Source of the DNA: Hippea jasoniae
Lineage (GTDB): Bacteria; Campylobacterota_A; Desulfurellia; Desulfurellales; Hippeaceae
DNA: 37,921 nt
Reading direction: 5' to 3'
Assembly: GCF_000744435.1 (NCBI RefSeq)
Contig: NZ_JQLX01000002.1
Coordinates: 1 to 37,921 of the forward strand
Below are positions 33,265-37,921 of this stretch, one piece after another. Numbering within the stretch: the stretch's first letter is position 1; each line of letters begins with the position of its first letter. Below the pieces are notes generated by a model. The model ran no database searches and was not told the origin of the DNA. It saw nothing but the letters and a program-made list of their open reading frames with translations. The position numbers and the translations under genes are program-made.

Positions 33265-34367
33265 CACATCATCTCCAGCTCTGCATTTAAGGCACCAGCA
33301 GCCTTCAAAGCCTGAAATATTGCCATCATATCCCTTGGCGTTGCACCGGCTTTGTTTAACGCCTGCACAAGTTGTGAAACAGTGGCGCCTTTTGGAAAAG
33401 TGAGAAACTTACCTTTTCCTTCTTCCACATTAACCTTTTTATTGGCAACGGTGGTTGTTTTTCCACCAGCCAATGGATTTGGTTGAGAAACGGTTTTTGT
33501 AGTTGTTATCGTAACGGTTAAATTGCCGTGTGAGATACTTACAGGCTCAACGGTTACATCACCACCAACCACAACAGTCCCTGTTTTTTCATCTAAAACA
33601 ACTCGTGGCACAGAAACCTGATTCACGCTTAGTTGATTGATTTGAGAAATCAACTCAACAACATCACCCCTATAAAGAGGCGGCACAACAACCTTCACGC
33701 TCCCACCATCTACAGGAAAAGCCATCTGTCTTCTGTAAAATCTGTTTATAGCCTCTGCAACCCTTGTTGCCATTGTAAAATTAGGACTTTTCAAAGCCAG
33801 CATAAAGCTACTTTTTGAATTGATATCTACATCCACCTGATTTTCAACAATAGCACCGTTTGGAATCCTTCCAACTGTAGGATGATTCTTTCTAACCTTT
33901 GTTGCACCGCCACCCATGTTATAACCACCTATCGAGACAGGACCCTGAGCTACTGCATAAACCTTTCCATCGGGGCCTTTCAAAGGCGTCATAATCAATG
34001 TGCCGCCCTGAAGACTCTTTGCATCGCCTATTGACGAAACAGTGACATCGATTCTATCACCCTGCTTTGCAAATGGCGGCAGTGTTGCCGTAACAAGCAC
34101 AGCTGCAATATTTTTAACCTGCAAACTCTGCATGGCAGAGCTTGAGAGTGTAACACCAAAATGTTTAAGGGCATTTGCTATCGACTGGACTGTGAAATAG
34201 GAACTTGTGCCATCGCCTGTCCCTGCAAGGCCAACAACAAGGCCATAACCCACAAGCTGGTTATTTCTAACCCCAACAACATTTGTTACATCGCCGATTT
34301 TTACCTCAAATCCAAATGCATTTATACCAAAAAGCAACACAAATACAGCAGTGATTAGTTTTTTCAT
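33264..34367 (-). CDS. flgI: flagellar P-ring protein
   Basis: This is a 367-residue secreted protein with a signal peptide (about residues 1-19) and the family start VKIGDVTNVVGVRNNQLVG, then YGLVVGLAGTGDG. It assembles the ring in the peptidoglycan layer around the rod. AGGAGGTAG precedes ATG 34367. It lies between flgH and flgJ as in many flagellar operons. Confidence 0.96.
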   Translation of the reverse strand: MKKLITAVFVLLFGINAFGFEVKIGDVTNVVGVRNNQLVGYGLVVGLAGTGDGTSSYFTVQSIANALKHFGVTLSSSAMQSLQVKNIAAVLVTATLPPFAKQGDRIDVTVSSIGDAKSLQGGTLIMTPLKGPDGKVYAVAQGPVSIGGYNMGGGATKVRKNHPTVGRIPNGAIVENQVDVDINSKSSFMLALKSPNFTMATRVAEAINRFYRRQMAFPVDGGSVKVVVPPLYRGDVVELISQINQLSVNQVSVPRVVLDEKTGTVVVGGDVTVEPVSISHGNLTVTITTTKTVSQPNPLAGGKTTTVANKKVNVEEGKGKFLTFPKGATVSQLVQALNKAGATPRDMMAIFQALKAAGALNAELEMM

Positions 34368-34376
34368 ATCTACCTC

Positions 34377-35072
34377 CTAAAAAGGCCTGATAAGCTGCCA
34401 GAGTTTTGCAAGCCATCCTTCATTTTTGCTTGAACTTACAATGCCTTTTCCGTTATAGAATATCTTTGCATCTGCAATGTATTGAGAATCGATCGTATCA
34501 TCTGCAGCTATTTGATACTCATCAATTATGCCTGTTAAAATAATCGTGTTTTCTTCACCGTTTGTATATATTTGCTTTTCACCTCTTATAAACAGCTTAT
34601 GGTTTGGCAAAACCTTCACAATTCTTGCCGTTATCGTTGCTGTTAACTCATTATTTGCCTTATTTTCACCGCTTGCTGCATATTTACTCGAACTTGAAGC
34701 ATTAAACAGCCCATTTTCTCCAGGCTGAACATTAAATGCTTTAAATAGCTTGTTTTGTAAACCAATGAATGTAGTAAGGCCACTGCCACCACTTGAGCTG
34801 CGCTGAGTTTTTACAGAGGTTGAGTTAACGCTTTCTGCCTGCTCCTTCACAACAACTGTTACAATATCTCCAACATGCCTTGCCTTTATATCGGCAAAAA
34901 GGTTGTCTGAATTGGCATTCCACAGAGAGCCTTCATGGTGAACAACCTTGGGTTTTACAGAAGGAGCCTCTCTAACATATTCAGGCATAGATGCGTATTT
35001 TCTTTCTATATTTGTGGTTGTGCAGCCGCTTAAAAAAATCAACACAGCAAGGGCAGTTGCAAACCGCTTCAT
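34377..35072 (-). CDS. flgH: flagellar L-ring lipoprotein
   Basis: This is a 231-residue outer-membrane lipoprotein with a lipobox LSGC at about residues 14-17. GSLWNANSDNLFADIKARHVGDIVTVVV and the C-terminal GIIDEYQIAADDTIDSQYIADAKI are FlgH signatures. ATG 35072 is chosen over the longer open frame because GGAGGTAGAG sits directly before it. It is the first gene after the sigma-54-like promoter. Confidence 0.95.
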   Translation of the reverse strand: MKRFATALAVLIFLSGCTTTNIERKYASMPEYVREAPSVKPKVVHHEGSLWNANSDNLFADIKARHVGDIVTVVVKEQAESVNSTSVKTQRSSSGGSGLTTFIGLQNKLFKAFNVQPGENGLFNASSSSKYAASGENKANNELTATITARIVKVLPNHKLFIRGEKQIYTNGEENTIILTGIIDEYQIAADDTIDSQYIADAKIFYNGKGIVSSSKNEGWLAKLWQLIRPF

Positions 35073-35107
35073 CTCTACCTCCGCAAACACTTTCTAATTA
35101 TGGTTTT

Positions 35108-35124
35108 AGCAATAGATGTTCCAA
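35108..35124 (-). promoter_or_regulatory. sigma-54 promoter of flgH-flgI-flgJ
   Basis: On the minus strand TTGGAACATCTATTGCT has GG and GC exactly ten bases apart, as sigma-54 -24/-12 elements require (consensus TTGGCAC-N5-TTGC). It lies directly after the stop codon of the tRNA nucleotidyltransferase gene and about 36 bases before the flgH start. Confidence 0.7.
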
Positions 35125-36525
35125 TTAGACGATTTTTTTCAAAAGATTCAGGGCTTCCTGTCTATCTTTAATTATACCGGATAGCTGATATCTTCTAATC
35201 TCATAAAGCACAGGGTTAATTTTTTTCTTTTCTATTGCAGGAAAGATCTTTAAAACATCATTTCCATTGATAAGCGGCGGGTTTTTTGCAATCTTTAAAA
35301 AATCTCTGTAATAGAAATAAGCCATCTCTTTTAAAAACATTACATAAACATCCCTTTTTGAGGAAGAAATCTTGCCTTTTGCCAAAGTATCTGCAAGTGC
35401 AAAAATCAACAAATCTATACCAAACTCACCAAATTCAAGAAAAAAACTGACCTTTTCAAATCTCTCAAGCTCGCCAACACTCCATTTTACATAAATATTA
35501 GAAGGCTTTATGTGGTTTTCTATAAACATTTGTGCAAGCGTGGTTATTTTTTTTCCAAAAGGATAAACTTTTGCATATTTTAAAAAAAGCTTTGCACTTT
35601 CAGTCTCATGGTTTGGAAATCTAACCTTCCTATCGTTGGTTATAACCTTACAAAAAGGCTTTGCTGCATCGTGAAATAAAGCTGCAAGTTTAAAAGCAGC
35701 AAGCAGATTGTTTCTGTTTTGAGTGTAGTGAACAATGTAATCCTTATACACCCTACCCATTATCCTTTTCAGCCTCATCACAGCCCATTCTATATAGTTA
35801 TAAACATTCAAAGAATGGGTTTTTACATCGTAAAGATGAAAGTTACTCTGAATGCAGCCGTTTGTTTTTGAGAGGTCTTCAAACAAAGCGTCTATAACAC
35901 CAACCTTATCCATCAAAAGCAGATAGGCAAATGTGTTATTTAGAGCAAAAAACCTTTTAAGCTCCTGCATAACCCTTTCTTTTGAAACAAATTTTAATAG
36001 TTCTACATCCCTTCTAAACTGCTCAATCGTTTCAGGTTCAATATCGAATCTATATTCAGCAGCAAGTCTGAATCCCCTCAAAATCCTCAAAGGGTCATCT
36101 CTTGTTGATTCTTTATATGTTGCCCTGATAATACCGCGGTTTATATCATCAATACCGCCTGAAGGATCTATAAAGTTTTTTGTCTCAAAATCATAAGCAA
36201 TGGAGTTTATAGTGAAATCACGCCTCATTAAGTCCTCTTCGATGGTTCTACCCCTTGAGGCAGCAATATCGATTGTCTTTAGCGGACAAAAAATTCGATA
36301 GGTTAAAAGCTTCTTTTCATATTTCAAAAAAGAGCATCCAAAGTGGTTGGCTACCTTTTTTGCAAAGCTTTCTACATCTCCAAAAGCCACAACATCTATG
36401 TCAAAAAAATCCTTTGAAAGCAAAAAATCCCTTACTGCACCACCCACAAGATAAAACTTGATATTCTCATTGCTTGCTAATTTTATAAGTTCCTCAATAT
36501 ATACATCATCGCAGATACTGTTCAT
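35125..36525 (-). CDS. cca: tRNA nucleotidyltransferase/poly(A) polymerase family protein with HD domain
   Basis: This 466-residue protein has the nucleotidyltransferase core YLVGGAVRDFLL (about residues 25-36) with FDIDVV (metal-binding D42 and D44), RRDFTINSIAYD, and DDPLRILRGFRLAAEY. An HD phosphohydrolase motif, ALFHDAAKP, lies near residue 290. Family members add CCA to tRNA ends or act in poly(A) tailing or A-adding enzymes; which one cannot be decided here. It ends the nfeD-slipin-cca transcription unit. Confidence 0.88.
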   Translation of the reverse strand: MNSICDDVYIEELIKLASNENIKFYLVGGAVRDFLLSKDFFDIDVVAFGDVESFAKKVANHFGCSFLKYEKKLLTYRIFCPLKTIDIAASRGRTIEEDLMRRDFTINSIAYDFETKNFIDPSGGIDDINRGIIRATYKESTRDDPLRILRGFRLAAEYRFDIEPETIEQFRRDVELLKFVSKERVMQELKRFFALNNTFAYLLLMDKVGVIDALFEDLSKTNGCIQSNFHLYDVKTHSLNVYNYIEWAVMRLKRIMGRVYKDYIVHYTQNRNNLLAAFKLAALFHDAAKPFCKVITNDRKVRFPNHETESAKLFLKYAKVYPFGKKITTLAQMFIENHIKPSNIYVKWSVGELERFEKVSFFLEFGEFGIDLLIFALADTLAKGKISSSKRDVYVMFLKEMAYFYYRDFLKIAKNPPLINGNDVLKIFPAIEKKKINPVLYEIRRYQLSGIIKDRQEALNLLKKIV

Positions 36526-36526
36526 T

Positions 36527-37270
36527 TCACTGTTTTTTGCCTATTGCACTCAATAGATCAAGAGGAATGGGCAAAATTGTTGTTGTATTGTTTTTAGCCG
36601 AAATTTCATTTAATGTCTGTAAGTATCTAAGCTGCAACGCTTGAGGGTATTGAGATATAATCTCAGCAGCTTCCCTTAGCTTTTGAGCAGCCTGATATTC
36701 ACCCTCTGCTGAAATAACCTTAGCCCTTCTGTCTCTTTCTGCTTCAGCCTGTCTTGCCATAGCCCTTTGCATATCCTGAGGCAGGTCGATCTGCTTAAGC
36801 TCCACAAGCGTTACCTTCACGCCCCACTCATCTGAATGTTTGTCAAGAATCTCCTGAATCTCAGAGTTCATCTTTTCCCGTTCGCTCAAAAGCTTGTCCA
36901 ATTCAGCCTGACCACACACACTCCTCAATGTAGTTTGAGCAAGCTGCTCAATGGCATAGTAATAATCGTTTACATTGACAACGCTTTTTACAGGATCCAC
37001 CACCTTAAAATAAACAACAGCAGAGATTTTTATCGTCACATTATCCTTTGTTATTACATCCTGCGGCTGAATCTCAACTGTTATAACCCTCAAGCTAACC
37101 TTAGTCATAGTATCGATTATAGGCCACAACAGTATAATACCCGGACCTTTAACACCTATAACCCTGCCAAGCCTGAACACCACAGCCCTATCATACTCTT
37201 TAACAATTCTGATCGATCTCAAAACAATAGCTGTAAAAATCACCACCATTACAAATACTACAACATCCAT
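36527..37270 (-). CDS. slipin / SPFH-Band 7 (stomatin-like) membrane protein
   Basis: This is a 247-residue protein with an N-terminal membrane hairpin (about residues 1-20), the SPFH domain ([37 protein letters not shown]) and a C-terminal coiled coil ([20 protein letters not shown]). It forms membrane microdomain scaffolds. It is paired with the short NfeD encoded just before, a conserved partnership. ATG 37270 with GAGG ahead is preferred to GTG 37273. Confidence 0.92.
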   Translation of the reverse strand: MDVVVFVMVVIFTAIVLRSIRIVKEYDRAVVFRLGRVIGVKGPGIILLWPIIDTMTKVSLRVITVEIQPQDVITKDNVTIKISAVVYFKVVDPVKSVVNVNDYYYAIEQLAQTTLRSVCGQAELDKLLSEREKMNSEIQEILDKHSDEWGVKVTLVELKQIDLPQDMQRAMARQAEAERDRRAKVISAEGEYQAAQKLREAAEIISQYPQALQLRYLQTLNEISAKNNTTTILPIPLDLLSAIGKKQ

Positions 37271-37707
37271 CACTCCACCTCTTCCACTTCAAGCTTTAAT
37301 GAGTCCTGTTTAATAACTCTGACCCTGGAACCGGCTTTTATGGGTTTTTTGCTAAAAGCAAGCCACAGCGTGCCATCTATCTCAACCTGCCCTGCTTTTT
37401 TGGGCATTATATCTTTTTTGCAAACACCCGTTTTACCAACAATGTCGCCAACTAAGGCTTTTTTCTTTTGGGCTTTCAGAGCTACATACACAGTTACAAG
37501 ACTTGCAAGTGACACAAAGATAAATACTGGAATTGTGATTTTCAAAAATAATAGAGGCATTTTTAGCTTTAGCAATAAAGCAAGACCGTATGCCGCAATA
37601 AAGGCAAAAATACCAGTAAGTGCAAAAATTCCGCCTGTTGTGATAAAAAACTCCAATATCACCAATATAATCGAGACAATAATCACAACTTCGATAAATG
37701 TTATCAT
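37270..37707 (-). CDS. short NfeD-like membrane protein
   Basis: This is a 145-residue protein with three hydrophobic segments (about residues 4-24, 27-45 and 50-70) followed by a small soluble OB-fold domain ([41 protein letters not shown]). The serine protease domain of long NfeD proteins is missing, as in the short type that pairs with slipins. No ribosome binding site lies before ATG 37707. The promoter implies a leaderless or near-leaderless mRNA. Confidence 0.88.
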   Translation of the reverse strand: MITFIEVVIIVSIILVILEFFITTGGIFALTGIFAFIAAYGLALLLKLKMPLLFLKITIPVFIFVSLASLVTVYVALKAQKKKALVGDIVGKTGVCKKDIMPKKAGQVEIDGTLWLAFSKKPIKAGSRVRVIKQDSLKLEVEEVE

Positions 37708-37714
37708 TGTTATG

Positions 37715-37743
37715 ATTTTACTAAATATGGATTAAATTTACAA
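37715..37743 (-). promoter_or_regulatory. promoter of nfeD-slipin-cca (near-leaderless)
   Basis: On the minus strand TTGTAA (37743-37738), 17 bases and TAAAAT (37720-37715) are seen. Only seven bases separate the -10 box from ATG 37707, so the transcript would begin about 0-2 bases before the start codon. Confidence 0.55.
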
Positions 37744-37789
37744 GATTTTAGTTTGCAATGATGATAATAGCGGAAAATTTTTTCTGTAA

Positions 37790-37898
37790 CCCAGCACTTA
37801 CTTTTTTTGATTGAGTTTATATATAAAATTGAGTATAATTATCGCAGAATTAGGCCTCAGTAGATAGATTAAGATTTTCAAGTTAAGTAAGTGCTGGG
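37790..37898. repeat. palindromic element with 14-bp perfect inverted ends
   Basis: CCCAGCACTTACTT (37790-37803) and AAGTAAGTGCTGGG (37885-37898) are perfect inverted repeats flanking about 81 A/T-rich bases. The design (CCC..ACTT ... AAGT..GGG, about 100 bp) resembles the two elements at the left edge. It could be a foldback or MITE-like element, or the end of an insertion continuing beyond the window. No coding region is seen from 37708 to the window end. Confidence 0.55.
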
Positions 37899-37921
37899 GT
37901 CAAAAAGTGATCTTTTACAAT

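Noticed and set aside
36836-37735. 299-codon plus-strand open frame opposite slipin and nfeD
   Set aside because: It is antisense to two well-supported genes, of low complexity, and lacks a ribosome binding site or family motifs.

Overview
The window looks like a chromosomal stretch of an anaerobic, motile, diderm bacterium. The evidence is LptE (outer-membrane LPS assembly), a FlgH/FlgI pair (L and P rings), rubrerythrin, FabK instead of FabI in view, a short approximately 400-residue glucose-6-phosphate isomerase, and flagellar operons with sigma-54-type and sigma-28-type promoters. From recalled similarity my best guess is a Hippea/Desulfurella-like thermophile of the Campylobacterota side. 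This cannot be proven without a search. Almost all genes lie on the minus strand in tightly overlapping operons. The plus strand carries only two small cassettes, and both look like defence or signalling genes.

Layout, left to right. (1) 1-466 has no convincing gene but holds two diverged 94-nt elements sharing the same termini, competing hairpins, and a promoter. (2) 467-1554 (+) is a CARF-RelE gene, a CRISPR cyclic-oligoadenylate-activated ribonuclease type, split by a -1 frameshift. (3) 1570-2526 (-) is a small ABM-fold protein and a phosphoglycolate-phosphatase-like HAD enzyme. (4) 9805-2553 (-) is the fatty-acid/phospholipid operon: DUF167, FmdB-like, ndk, rpmF, plsX, fabH, fabK, fabD, fabG, acpP, fabF, closed by a clean intrinsic terminator at 2530-2550. 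(5) 19580-9856 (-) is ilvD, leuS, lptE, a phage-holin-like membrane protein, a nitronate-monooxygenase-like flavoprotein, rimO and a three-gene ABC importer. (6) 23396-19627 (-) is fba (interrupted by an in-frame TAA), a chemoreceptor without a periplasmic domain, pgi and a YbgC-like thioesterase. (7) 25169-23461 (-) is an eIF2B-like protein and a radical SAM protein. (8) 25226-26269 (+) is a two-gene cassette: a membrane protein with a partial CARF-like motif and a Cys/His-rich DUF6062-like protein. (9) 27186-26271 (-) is a DUF3783 protein and rubrerythrin. (10) 35072-27222 (-) is the flagellar block: flgH-flgI-flgJ(SLT) behind a sigma-54-like promoter, then flgM-flgN-flgK-flgL behind a sigma-28-like promoter. 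(11) 37707-35125 (-) is nfeD, slipin and a tRNA nucleotidyltransferase family gene. (12) 37708-37921 holds a promoter and another palindromic element.

The operons work as recognisable modules. plsX/fabHKDG/acpP/fabF supply acyl-ACP for membrane lipid, with ndk and rpmF as housekeeping partners. flgHIJ build the rod, rings and wall passage; flgMNKL then complete the hook-filament junction under late (FliA) control. Promoters are repeatedly squeezed onto the stop codon of the preceding gene, and at least three of them would start transcripts at or within about two bases of the start codon (leaderless mRNAs).

The strongest candidates for new biology are the frameshifted CARF-RelE gene with its flanking structured repeats, and the membrane/partial-CARF plus DUF6062 pair. 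The premature stop in fba is the strongest sign of either decay or a sequence error.
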